Shown one piece after another: positions 44,538 through 51,828 of a stretch of 64,000 nt of DNA. The stretch is taken from positions 1,984,001-2,048,000 of the forward strand of contig NZ_JACHMW010000001.1 of NCBI RefSeq assembly GCF_014205115.1. Direction: 5' to 3'. Numbering within the stretch: the first letter of the stretch is position 1; every line of letters starts with the position of its first letter. The notes under the pieces were generated by a model. That model was not told the origin of the DNA. It worked only from the letters and a program-made list of their open reading frames with translations, and searched no databases. This stretch comes from Micrococcus endophyticus (GTDB lineage Bacteria > Actinomycetota > Actinomycetes > Actinomycetales > Micrococcaceae). The position numbers and the translations under genes were made by a program.

Positions 44538-45803
44538 ATGCCCCGCCCCGCCCGCCCCGTGGCGCCGCCCTACGAGCGGTACGCGGACGCGCTCGCCGCG
44601 CTGCCCGCCGCGGACCGCTCCCGGTCGCTCGGCGTGTTGGACCTGGACGCGTTCCGGGCGAACGCCGCCGTCATGGCCGCCCGGGCGGCGGGCGTGCCGG
44701 TGCGTGTGGCCTCCAAGTCCCTGCGGATCCGCCGCGCCGTCGTCGAGGCCCTGGAGCAGCCCGGCTTCCGCGGGGTGATGGCGTACGCGCTGGCCGAGGC
44801 GCTGTGGTGGGCCGAGTCCGGGCAGCCGGACGTGCTCGTGGCCTACCCCACCGCGGACGAGGCCGCCCTGGACGCGCTGCTGCGCTCGCCGCGGGCCCGC
44901 GCGGCGGTGGTGCTCACGGTGGACTCGGCGGAGCACCTGCGCTGGATCGAGGACCGCGTCCGCGCCGCGGGCGTGCACCCCGGCCAGGGGGCCGCGGACC
45001 TGCCGCCGCTGCGGCTGTGCCTGGACGTGGACACGGCGTGGCGCCCGCTCGCCCGGCTGCGCGTGGGTGCCCTGCGCTCCCCCGTGCGCACCCCGGACCA
45101 GGCCCGGGAGCTCGCGGACCGGATCCTGCGGACGCCCGGGGTCCGGCTGAGCGGCGTGCTGGCCTACGAGGCCCAGGTGGCCGGGCTCCCCGACGCCTCC
45201 GGTCCGCGCGCCGCGGCCGTGCGCGTGGTGAAGTCCGGCTCGCGGCGGGACCTCGCCCGGCGGCGGCCGGCGATCGTGACGGCGGTGCGGCAGGCGGTCC
45301 GCGCGGCGGGTGCGGAGCTGGACTTCGTCAACGGCGGCGGCACCGGCTCGCTGGCCGAGACGGCGGCCGAGGGCGTGGTGACCGAGCTCGGCGCCGGCTC
45401 CGGCCTGCTGGCGCCCGCGAGCTTCGACGGCTTCCACGGCCTGGATCTGCGCCCGGCGGCGTCCTACGTTCGCCCCGTGGTGCGCCGGCCCGCACCGGAC
45501 GTGGTCACGGTGGCCGGCGGCGGCTGGATCGCCTCGGGCGCGCCGGGCGCGGACCGGTGGCCCACGGTGGCCTGGCCCGCGGGGCTGCGGCTCACGCGGC
45601 AGGAGGGTGCCGGCGAGGTGCAGACGCCGCTGCACGGGCCGGGCGCCGCACGTCTCGCCCTCGGCGACCCGGTGTTCTTCCGCCATGCCAAGGGCGGCGA
45701 GCCGGCCGAGCACCTGGACGCCGTCGCCGTGTACAGCGCGCAGGCCGACGCGATCGTGGACCTCTGGCCCACGTACCGGGGCGAGGGGAGGATGTTCACG
45801 TGA
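44538..45803 (+). CDS. PLP-dependent alanine racemase-fold enzyme (D-threonine aldolase-like)
   Basis: 421 residues with an N-terminal alanine-racemase-type TIM barrel. The PLP lysine lies in VRVASKSLRIR (about residue 54); LGVLDLDAFRANAAVMAARA and VDFVNGGGTGSLAETA (phosphate loop) follow. The C-terminal beta-domain contains GLLAPASFDGFHGLDLRPA, then PVVRRPAPDVVTVAGGGW, and HLDAVAVYSAQADAIVDLWPTYRGEGRMF near the end, the metal-binding style of D-threonine aldolases/D-serine dehydratases. The substrate is therefore probably a D-hydroxy amino acid. The stop overlaps the start of the next gene by 4 nt. Confidence 0.82.
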   Translation: MPRPARPVAPPYERYADALAALPAADRSRSLGVLDLDAFRANAAVMAARAAGVPVRVASKSLRIRRAVVEALEQPGFRGVMAYALAEALWWAESGQPDVLVAYPTADEAALDALLRSPRARAAVVLTVDSAEHLRWIEDRVRAAGVHPGQGAADLPPLRLCLDVDTAWRPLARLRVGALRSPVRTPDQARELADRILRTPGVRLSGVLAYEAQVAGLPDASGPRAAAVRVVKSGSRRDLARRRPAIVTAVRQAVRAAGAELDFVNGGGTGSLAETAAEGVVTELGAGSGLLAPASFDGFHGLDLRPAASYVRPVVRRPAPDVVTVAGGGWIASGAPGADRWPTVAWPAGLRLTRQEGAGEVQTPLHGPGAARLALGDPVFFRHAKGGEPAEHLDAVAVYSAQADAIVDLWPTYRGEGRMFT

Positions 45804-47281
45804 CCGCCTCGCCCTCCCCCGCCTCGCCGTCCCGCCGCGCCCTCGGGGCCCTGCGCGGCGCGGTCCCGCCGCCCCGCCTGGTGCGGCTGCCCCGCGCGGC
45901 CCGTGAGGGCGGTGCGGGGCGCGAGGGCGGCGCGGTCCGCGGCCACGACGACGGCGCCCCCGGCCCCGGCGCGGGCCGCCGGACCACCTGGTCCGGCTCG
46001 GCGTCCTGGGCCCCCGCCGAGACGGCCCGGCCGGGCTCCGTGGCGGAGGTGGCCGACGTCGTCAGGAGGGCCGCGGCGGCGGGACGGCGCGTGAAGCCGA
46101 TCGGCGCCGGGCACTCGTTCAGCCCGATCGCCGTCACGGACGGCGTGCAGCTGGAGCTCGACGCCCTCAGCGGCCTCACGGGCGTGGACCGGGCCACCGG
46201 TCGGGTGCGCGTACTCGCGGGCACGCCCCTGCACCGGCTCGGCCCGCTGCTGGGGGCGCACGGGCTCGCGCTGGCGAACATGGGGGACATCGACCGGCAG
46301 AGCCTGGCCGGGGCGCTGAGCACCTCGACGCACGGCACCGGGCTGGGCTTCACCGGCTACGGCGGGATGGTCACGGGGCTGCGGCTCGTCACCGCGGACG
46401 GCGCGGTCCGATGGCTGGACGTGCGGACCGAGCCGGAGCTGTTCCAGGCCGCCCGGGTGGGCCTCGGCGCGCTCGGCGTGGTCGTGGAGGCCGAGATCCA
46501 GGCCGTGCCGGCGTTCCTGCTGCGGGCCGAGGAGCGGTCGGAGCCGCTGGAGGACGTCGTCGCCTCCTTCGTGGAGCGCTCCCGGGCCGCGGACCACCTC
46601 GAGTTCTACTGGTTCCCGGGCACGTCCGTGGCCCTCACCAAGGAGAACACCCGGCTGCCGCTGGGCTCGGGCCTGGACCCCGTGCCGCCGCTGCGCGCCG
46701 CCGTGATGGACCGGATCCTCGCCAACGGCCTCTACGAGGCGACGTGCCGCCTGGGCGCCCGCATGCCGCGGCTCGTGCCGGCGCTCAACGCGGCGGCCGC
46801 GCGCGGCGTGGACCGCCGCACCTACACGGACGTCTCCCACCGGGTGTTCGTGGCGGACCGCGCGGTGCGCTTCCGGGAGATGGAGTACGCGCTGCCACTC
46901 GAGCGCTTCACGGAGGCGTTCACCTGCCTGCGCGCGCTCCTGGCCGACCGCGCCCGCGGCGGGGACCCGGTCTCCTTCCCCGTGGAGGTCCGCACCGCGG
47001 CCGCCGACGACGTGTGGCTCTCCACCGCGCACGGCCGCGAGTCCGTGTACCTGGCCGTGCACCGCTACCACCGCGAGGACCCCACCGACTGCTTCCGCGC
47101 GGTCGAGGAGCTGTTCCTGGGCCTAGACGGGCGCCCGCACTGGGGCAAGGAGCACACCCGCGACGCCGCGTGGGCCGCCGAGGCCTACCCCCGGTTCGGG
47201 GACTTCCTGGCCCAGCGCGACGCCGTCGACCCGGGCCGGGTCTTCGCCAACGACCACCTGAACCGCGTGCTGGGAGCCTGA
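45800..47281 (+). CDS. FAD-linked sugar-lactone oxidase (D-arabinono-1,4-lactone oxidase family)
   Basis: 493 residues. FAD-binding PCMH domain: KPIGAGHSFSPIAVTDGVQLELDALSGL (residues ~99-126, with the His often linked to FAD), ANMGDIDRQSLAGALSTSTHGTG and GALGVVVEAEIQAVP. The C-terminal ALO domain reads HLEFYWFPGTSVALTKENT, AVEELFLGLDGRPHWGKEHTRDAA and ends GRVFANDHLNRVLG. It oxidises an aldonolactone (L-gulono- or D-arabinono-lactone type). The first ~70 residues are a low-complexity Ala/Arg/Gly extension. GTG 45800 overlaps the preceding stop (GTGA), so the two are translated together. Confidence 0.9.
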   Translation: MTASPSPASPSRRALGALRGAVPPPRLVRLPRAAREGGAGREGGAVRGHDDGAPGPGAGRRTTWSGSASWAPAETARPGSVAEVADVVRRAAAAGRRVKPIGAGHSFSPIAVTDGVQLELDALSGLTGVDRATGRVRVLAGTPLHRLGPLLGAHGLALANMGDIDRQSLAGALSTSTHGTGLGFTGYGGMVTGLRLVTADGAVRWLDVRTEPELFQAARVGLGALGVVVEAEIQAVPAFLLRAEERSEPLEDVVASFVERSRAADHLEFYWFPGTSVALTKENTRLPLGSGLDPVPPLRAAVMDRILANGLYEATCRLGARMPRLVPALNAAAARGVDRRTYTDVSHRVFVADRAVRFREMEYALPLERFTEAFTCLRALLADRARGGDPVSFPVEVRTAAADDVWLSTAHGRESVYLAVHRYHREDPTDCFRAVEELFLGLDGRPHWGKEHTRDAAWAAEAYPRFGDFLAQRDAVDPGRVFANDHLNRVLGA

Positions 47282-47304
47282 GGGGCGCCCCGCCGCGGGA
47301 CGAC

Positions 47305-47385
47305 GACGGCCCCCGGCCCGGCGTCATGCCGAGTCAGGGGCCGTTCGCTGTGGGCCCTGCGGGGATCGAACCCGCGACCGGCGGA
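47305..47385. repeat. Left flanking direct repeat (candidate attL, tRNA-Lys 3' part)
   Basis: 81 bp matching 49001-49081 at 73 positions with no gaps. The inner 36 bp (47350-47385) are identical to the anticodon-stem, T-arm and acceptor 3' part of tRNA-Lys. The outer part repeats its terminator hairpin. There is no complete tRNA here. Confidence 0.9.
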
Positions 47386-47577
47386 GTCTAGGGTCTAGGT
47401 TCTGGGGCGCCCCACCGGCCCTGTTGTCCGCATGATTCCGCCGATTCTGGGCGGCCCGAGCCGCCTTCCCATCCGGGCCAATCCGCCTGTTTCTGAACGT
47501 TTCCGCTGGGTAGACGCTGGGCCGTTCGCGGGTCTACGGCGGTCGATGCGTCAGACATGCCAAGCCCCCGCCCCCGG

Positions 47578-48342
47578 TCACTCCTCCAGTCGGGATAGTA
47601 GGAGCTCCTCGTTCTGGAACAGAACTCCCTTGAAACCCAGCTGCTCCAACCGCTCCAATCGCCCTCTACACACCTCTAAAAGTCCGCCGAGGTCACTGTC
47701 CAGGCTTTCCAAGGAGGGGCCCTCCGTCCCGGCGGAGGGAATTCCATTCACATAGAGGGCCGCCACCTTTAAACTCGATATCGAGGTCTCAGCAAGCCTC
47801 TTAATTCCCCTCTTCGTCTCGGGGTTCATCTTGGAAAGTTCCTCGGGGCTGATTGAACGGTAGGTTAGAACCACCTCGAGAACAGTCATCACTATTTTGA
47901 TTGCATGACTCACCGCCCGCGATCCAGCAGTACCCGCTCCTGCCAGGGATCGAGCCGCGCTGAGTGACCCCACAGCCTCACCAACCAGCTCGCCAAACTC
48001 CTCGCTAGCGCGACCCTTGCGAGGAGGACCCTGGAGAGCGTCAGCGAGAGCCTGCATGGCAGAAGCGGCCGGGGTAAGCAGTTCATACATCTTCACTCGA
48101 TAGGACCGCTCACTCTCCTGGAGGGCGATGTCCTTTGCTTCGACAGCGATTGCATTGGCTTTTCGAGCTTCATTCCGAGCATCCCCGGCGATTGAGTTTG
48201 CATCCACCTGCCTTCTATTAGAAAGGCGCAATGCCACTATTGAAAGAATGAGAGCTAAGAAAGACACAACTACGGCAGCACCCTCCCAAATGGAGGATAT
48301 TGCAGATGCTTCAGGCGCCGCCTGACCTATAAAAACTACCAA
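47578..48342 (-). CDS. Orphan membrane-anchored helical protein in tRNA island
   Basis: 254 residues read from a TTG at 48342. One transmembrane helix (about 21-41, AAVVVSFLALILSIVALRL) is followed by a coiled-coil-like segment (ANSIAGDARNEARKANAIAVEAKDIALQESERSY) and a helical C-terminal domain ending GFKGVLFQNEELLLSRLEE. It has clearly lower GC and more A/T-ending codons than every neighbour, suggesting transfer. It lies between the two 81-bp repeats. No family is recognised; no nuclease or enzyme motif is seen. Whether the TTG or a later codon is the start is uncertain. Confidence 0.7.
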   Translation of the reverse strand: MVVFIGQAAPEASAISSIWEGAAVVVSFLALILSIVALRLSNRRQVDANSIAGDARNEARKANAIAVEAKDIALQESERSYRVKMYELLTPAASAMQALADALQGPPRKGRASEEFGELVGEAVGSLSAARSLAGAGTAGSRAVSHAIKIVMTVLEVVLTYRSISPEELSKMNPETKRGIKRLAETSISSLKVAALYVNGIPSAGTEGPSLESLDSDLGGLLEVCRGRLERLEQLGFKGVLFQNEELLLSRLEE

Positions 48343-48551
48343 GATTTAGCCCCTTGACCCCGGATGGGCATTCCAGGCCCCACCCTGCCCGGCAACCATG
48401 CTCGGCCGCCTATATCTTCTGGACGCCCATGATGCCGCAGACATCTACGGCTGTGCGCTGGATAGGTGGACCTGCGGAAGCCATACCGGGGGAAGGACGC
48501 CCCGCTCCCGGGCCGCAGGCGATCCTCTCCCGACCTCCCGTGGGCACGACG

Positions 48552-48584
48552 ACGCCCCGCCTCCCGGGAAGGGAAACGGGGCGT
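48552..48584. terminator. Hairpin within the tRNA island
   Basis: 8-bp stem (48552-48559 with 48577-48584) with a 17-nt loop. It could terminate the small reading frame at 48603 (minus). Confidence 0.45.
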
Positions 48585-48602
48585 GCGTGGGGCCGTCAGG
48601 GG

Positions 48603-48746
48603 TCAGGGCTCCCGGCAGAGCTGGGCCAGGACGCGGCGGTCCTCAGCTGAGAGCTTGGGCGGGGGCGCGGACGCCAGGAGGGCCGCCTCCCGGGCGTCAG
48701 CCTCAGCGAGCATCGCGGCTATGTTGAGGTCCAGGCTGTCGGACAC
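48603..48746 (-). CDS. Possible small gene or fragment in tRNA island
   Basis: 47 residues from GTG 48746 (VSDSLDLNIAAMLAEADAREAALLASAPPPKLSAEDRRVLAQLCREP); ATG 48713 would give 36 residues. The helical Ala/Glu/Leu pattern with an Asp-Arg-Arg turn looks protein-like, but there is no ribosome site and no recognised family. A phage or element remnant is one reading. Confidence 0.3.
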   Translation of the reverse strand: MSDSLDLNIAAMLAEADAREAALLASAPPPKLSAEDRRVLAQLCREP

Positions 48747-48916
48747 GCGCGCGGCGCTGGAGGCCCAGCGGAAAACCGCGGAGGTGCTGGTGGCAGCCCG
48801 GGAGGGCACGGTGCCGGCGAACGCGCGGCGTCATCGCCAGGTGCTGGGCTGCGTGGCTGATATTCCTGGGTACAGCATTGGCGCTCATCGTCAGCCTGGC
48901 GGCCTTCCTCAAATGA
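48721..48916 (+). pseudogene. Possible frameshifted small membrane-protein gene
   Basis: From ATG 48721 one frame reads a helical charged segment (LSDTRAALEAQRKTAEVLVAAREGTVPANARR). Another frame, from about 48830 to the stop at 48914-48916, reads a convincing membrane helix (WLIFLGTALALIVSLAAFLK). Joining them needs a frameshift between about 48800 and 48835. It lies inside the tRNA island, where decay is expected. Chance open frames in GC-rich DNA are the alternative. Confidence 0.25.
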
Positions 48917-49000
48917 GGCGATAACGTCGGCAGCCGTAGTCACTCCGCCGGGTCTCCGCTTGCAGGTCCCCGCTGGGTAGGAGGCGTTCGCGGATAACCA

Positions 49001-49081
49001 GACGGCCCCCGGCTCGGAATATTCCCGAGTCAGGGGCCGTTCCCGGTGGGCCCTGCGGGGATCGAACCCGCGACCGGCGGA
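49001..49081. repeat. Right flanking direct repeat (candidate attR)
   Basis: The copy of 47305-47385 that is part of the intact tRNA-Lys gene and its terminator. The identical block is 49046-49081. Confidence 0.9.
49002..49040 (-). terminator. Terminator of tRNA-Lys
   Basis: Outer 8-bp stem ACGGCCCC/GGGGCCGT (49002-49009 with 49033-49040) with an inner CTCGG/CCGAG stem, just beyond the 3' end of the tRNA. A related hairpin at 47306-47344 follows the oxidase gene. Confidence 0.7.
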
Positions 49082-49119
49082 TTAAAAGTCCGATGCTCTG
49101 CCAGCTGAGCTAAAGGCCC
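49047..49119 (-). tRNA. tRNA-Lys (TTT)
   Basis: 73-nt cloverleaf on the minus strand. The acceptor GGGCCTT pairs with AGGGCCC; the anticodon loop CTTTTAA has TTT; the T-arm is GGGTTCGATCCCC. CCA is not encoded. Its 3' half is duplicated 1.7 kb away at 47350-47385. Confidence 0.97.
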
Positions 49120-49278
49120 TCGCCCGCGGCCGACGACGGCGGCGCTCGGCCCCGGCGGCGACCCTCACGGGCACCCTTCGATGGTAGCCGACCCGGCGGG
49201 GGCACTACCGTGGACCGGGCCGTCCGCCGTCGCCGTCGGCCCCCGCCCCGCCGAGCCCCCGAGAGGAGCCGTCCGCCC

Positions 49279-49953
49279 ATGGCCCGACACCGCCAGACCA
49301 CCGGCCGCGGCGCCAGCTCGAGCGCCTCCGGCCTGGTGCGCCCGCACCGGCCGCGCCTGTCCGAGCCGGACGAGCTCGCGCGCTTCGCCGGCGGCGAGGA
49401 CCCGCAGGAGGTGGCCGCGGCCGCTTCCCGGCTCGCCCACGCCCTCGTGGCAGGCGGCCGCGCCGAGGAGGACCCCGAGGTGGTGGAGCGGCTCGTGGGG
49501 CTCGTCCGCGAGCTGGGCGTGGAGACCCTCGCCGAGCTGTGGGCGGACGCCCCGCCCGTGTCCCTCGCCGGCGCCCTCTGGCGGCTCTACGCGCTCCAGG
49601 AGGCCACGGCCCGCGACGGCGAGCGCTGGGCCGCCTGGTACCGCGCCGGGCACGCCGCGCACGCGGCCCGCGCGGTGGCCGGGGCCGTGGAGCCGCCCGG
49701 GCCCGACGAGCTGCGCCGTCTCACGGACACCATCCTCACGGGCGCGTACCGCTCCGAGATCGACGTCGCCTTCGAGCGCGCGGGCGCCTACGGGCGCGTC
49801 GTGGCCCTGGGCCAGGTCGAGCACGCCGCGGCCGCCGAGGCCGCCGACCCCGCCCTCGCCGCCGGACTCACCCGCCGCGCGGCCCGGCTCGTCTCCACCT
49901 CCGAGGCCCTGGAGGAGGCGGCTCGAGCGTTCCGGAACGGATCGCTAGACTGA
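49279..49953 (+). CDS. Conserved hypothetical helical protein
   Basis: 224 residues from ATG 49279 (GAGAGGAG 10 nt upstream). After a basic Ser/Gly-rich N-terminus (ARHRQTTGRGASSSAS) it is wholly helical with many Ala, Glu and Leu residues (DPQEVAAAASRLAHALV, VVERLVGLVRELGVETLAELWADA, LAGALWRLYALQEATARD). A lone conserved-looking block is [34 protein letters not shown] do not recognise a family. The promoter of the downstream phosphate genes appears to lie in its last codons. Confidence 0.65.
   Translation: MARHRQTTGRGASSSASGLVRPHRPRLSEPDELARFAGGEDPQEVAAAASRLAHALVAGGRAEEDPEVVERLVGLVRELGVETLAELWADAPPVSLAGALWRLYALQEATARDGERWAAWYRAGHAAHAARAVAGAVEPPGPDELRRLTDTILTGAYRSEIDVAFERAGAYGRVVALGQVEHAAAAEAADPALAAGLTRRAARLVSTSEALEEAARAFRNGSLD
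49946..49951 (+). promoter_or_regulatory. Probable -10 for the PhoU-like/PiT pair
   Basis: TAGACT at the very end of the preceding gene. It would start a leader of about 135 nt ahead of the ATG at 50093. Confidence 0.4.
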
Positions 49954-50092
49954 TCCGTGACGGCGTCGGGCCGCTGGTAACCCCGGGCTCCAACATTCAG
50001 CCGCTGCGAGCGGCCTTCCGCCGAGAGGCGTTCCCGGTCCGGCGTCGTCGTCGCCCCTCCCCGCACCCGCCGATCGAGAGAGCCGCCGTCCC

Positions 50093-50719
50093 ATGTCCCC
50101 CCGGATGCCCTGGCTGGTCACGCGCGACACCCCAGCGCTGCGCCACATCGTGGACCTCGCGGAGGCGCTGCGCCGCTCCGTGCACCTCGTGGCCCAGGTG
50201 GCCGGCGCCCGCGGGCCGGAGGCCGACCGGACCGCCCGCGAGCTCGAGGACCTCGACGCCGCCTCCACGGCCTCCCTCATGTCCTTCCTCACCGCGCTGC
50301 GCAGCGCCTACGTGACTCCCCTGCCCCGCCAGGACCTCTACCGACTGGCCGGCGGCGTGCACGCCGCCACCCAGCGCGTGGTCTCCGCCGGCGTGCTCAT
50401 CCAGCGCGCGGACCTCGAGCACCTGCCCGCGCACGCGCTCGACGTCCTGGAGACCGTCGGCCGCCAGGCCGAGCTCCTGGGCCGCTCCACCACCGAGCTG
50501 CGCGACCTCGACGCCCTCGAGGCCACGTGGATGCAGCTGCTGCGCGCCTCCCGCCGCACCGAACGGATCATGGTCCAGTGGCTCGCCGACCTCGGCATGG
50601 ACCTGCTGCAGCGCGACTTCAACCGTCAGCGCGAGGTGGCCTGGGCCCTGCAGTCGGCCCTCGAGGCCCTCGGCCGCGTCAACACCGACCTGGGCATGGT
50701 GCTGGTCCGTGAGTCCTGA
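50093..50719 (+). CDS. PhoU-like DUF47 phosphate-transport accessory protein
   Basis: 208 residues, all helical, of the DUF47/PhoU-like type that pairs with PiT transporters: ALRHIVDLAEALRRSVHLVAQVAG, ELEDLDAASTASLMSFLTALRSAYVTPLPRQDLYRLAGGVHAATQRVVSAGVLIQ, then REVAWALQSALEALGRVNTDLGMV. The metal-binding E/DxxxD residues of DUF47 (LPRQDLYRLA) are present. The transporter gene starts 15 nt downstream, so they form an operon. Confidence 0.83.
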   Translation: MSPRMPWLVTRDTPALRHIVDLAEALRRSVHLVAQVAGARGPEADRTARELEDLDAASTASLMSFLTALRSAYVTPLPRQDLYRLAGGVHAATQRVVSAGVLIQRADLEHLPAHALDVLETVGRQAELLGRSTTELRDLDALEATWMQLLRASRRTERIMVQWLADLGMDLLQRDFNRQREVAWALQSALEALGRVNTDLGMVLVRES

Positions 50720-50734
50720 GCCGGGCGGCGCCCC

Positions 50735-51760
50735 GTGACGCCCGGACTCGCCGTCGTCGCCCTCCTGCTGTGCGCCCTGGCCGCCATGACGGGGTTCCGG
50801 GACGCCCCCAACGCCGTCGCGCTGCCCGTGCGCTTCCGCGCCCTCACGCCCCGCCTCGCACTGGTGATGACCGCCCTGATCAACGCGGTGGGCGCCCTGC
50901 TGGGCATCGGCCTGATCACGCTGAGCGTGCACTACTTCACCTCGCCCGCAGTGCGTGGCGACGTCGGCCCGCTCGCCGTGGGCGTGACGGCCGTGGTCGC
51001 CGTCCTGTGGGGCCTGCTGCTGTGGTGGCGCCGGCTGCCCGGCTCCACCACCCACGCGGTGCTCTCCGCGCTGGCCGGCGCCCACCTGGCCGTGCAGCTG
51101 AGCCTGCACGACGACCTCGCCGGCTCCATCCTCGAGAGCGTCCGCGTGGAGGTGGTGCTCAGCCTGCTGCTCTCCCCCGTGATCGCGTGGGGCCTGGCCC
51201 GCCTGCTCACCGGGCCGGTGGTGCAGGTGGCGACGACGGGCACCACCGTCAACGTCCAGCGCCGGGCCCGCATCGCCCTCGCGGTGTCTGCCGGCGCCAT
51301 GGCCATGGGCCACGGCCTGCAGGCCGGCCAGCGGGTGGGCGTGCTGTGGGCCGCCGTGCTGCTGGGCTCCGGGGCCGCGCTCTCCCCGGACGCGCTGACG
51401 GCCGAGTTCGTGGTCGTCTCCGTCCTCTTCGCCCTCGCGATCGCCCTGGGCACGCTGGGCGGCGCGTGGCGCATCGCCTGGACCCTCACCGAGCGCCTCG
51501 TGCGCCTGGACCCGCTGCGGGCGTCCGTGGCCGCCGTCGTCCCCGCCGGCCTGCTGTTCGTGGGCTCGCTCGTGCTGCACCTGCCGCTGTCCTCCACGCA
51601 CACGGCGACGGCGGCCATCGTGGGCGCCGGCCAGACGCAGACCTACGCCTCCGTGCGCTGGCCCACCGTGCTGCGCGTGGGCGGCTGGTGGCTGCTCACC
51701 CCGGTGGTGTGCGCCGCCCTCGGCCTGCTGGGCACCCTGGCCCTGCTGCCCCTGGCCTGA
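50735..51760 (+). CDS. PiT-family phosphate transporter, divergent
   Basis: 341 residues with about ten helices. The first family motif is intact as GFRDAPNAVA (residues ~20-29). LPGSTTHAVLSALAGAHLA and the repeat counterpart PLSSTHTATAAIVGAG mark the two halves of the inverted repeat. The second signature, normally HGxNDxQ, reads MGHGLQAGQRVGV and so lacks the Asn-Asp pair. The GTG start at 50735 follows the PhoU-like gene by 15 nt. It imports phosphate or metal-phosphate by ion coupling, assuming the altered motif still works. Confidence 0.87.
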   Translation: MTPGLAVVALLLCALAAMTGFRDAPNAVALPVRFRALTPRLALVMTALINAVGALLGIGLITLSVHYFTSPAVRGDVGPLAVGVTAVVAVLWGLLLWWRRLPGSTTHAVLSALAGAHLAVQLSLHDDLAGSILESVRVEVVLSLLLSPVIAWGLARLLTGPVVQVATTGTTVNVQRRARIALAVSAGAMAMGHGLQAGQRVGVLWAAVLLGSGAALSPDALTAEFVVVSVLFALAIALGTLGGAWRIAWTLTERLVRLDPLRASVAAVVPAGLLFVGSLVLHLPLSSTHTATAAIVGAGQTQTYASVRWPTVLRVGGWWLLTPVVCAALGLLGTLALLPLA

Positions 51761-51778
51761 GGCCCCCGCAGACGCCGC

Positions 51779-51809
51779 GACCCCGCCCGGCGCGCGGCCG
51801 GACGGGGTC
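51779..51809. terminator. Terminator between PiT and pstB
   Basis: 13-bp stem (51779-51791 with 51797-51809) with one internal mismatch and a 5-nt loop between convergent genes. Confidence 0.7.
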
Positions 51810-51828
51810 GGGGGACGGACGGGACGGC

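Noticed and set aside
47341-47400. A second tRNA gene after the oxidase
   Set aside because: Only the 3' part of tRNA-Lys is present; the D-arm, anticodon and 5' acceptor are missing, so it is an attachment-site remnant.
48398-48727. A 109-residue plus-strand gene starting MLGRLYLLDAHDAADIYG
   Set aside because: Only the first ~33 residues look protein-like; the rest is Pro/Gly/Arg-rich, there is no ribosome site and it overlaps the hairpin at 48552.
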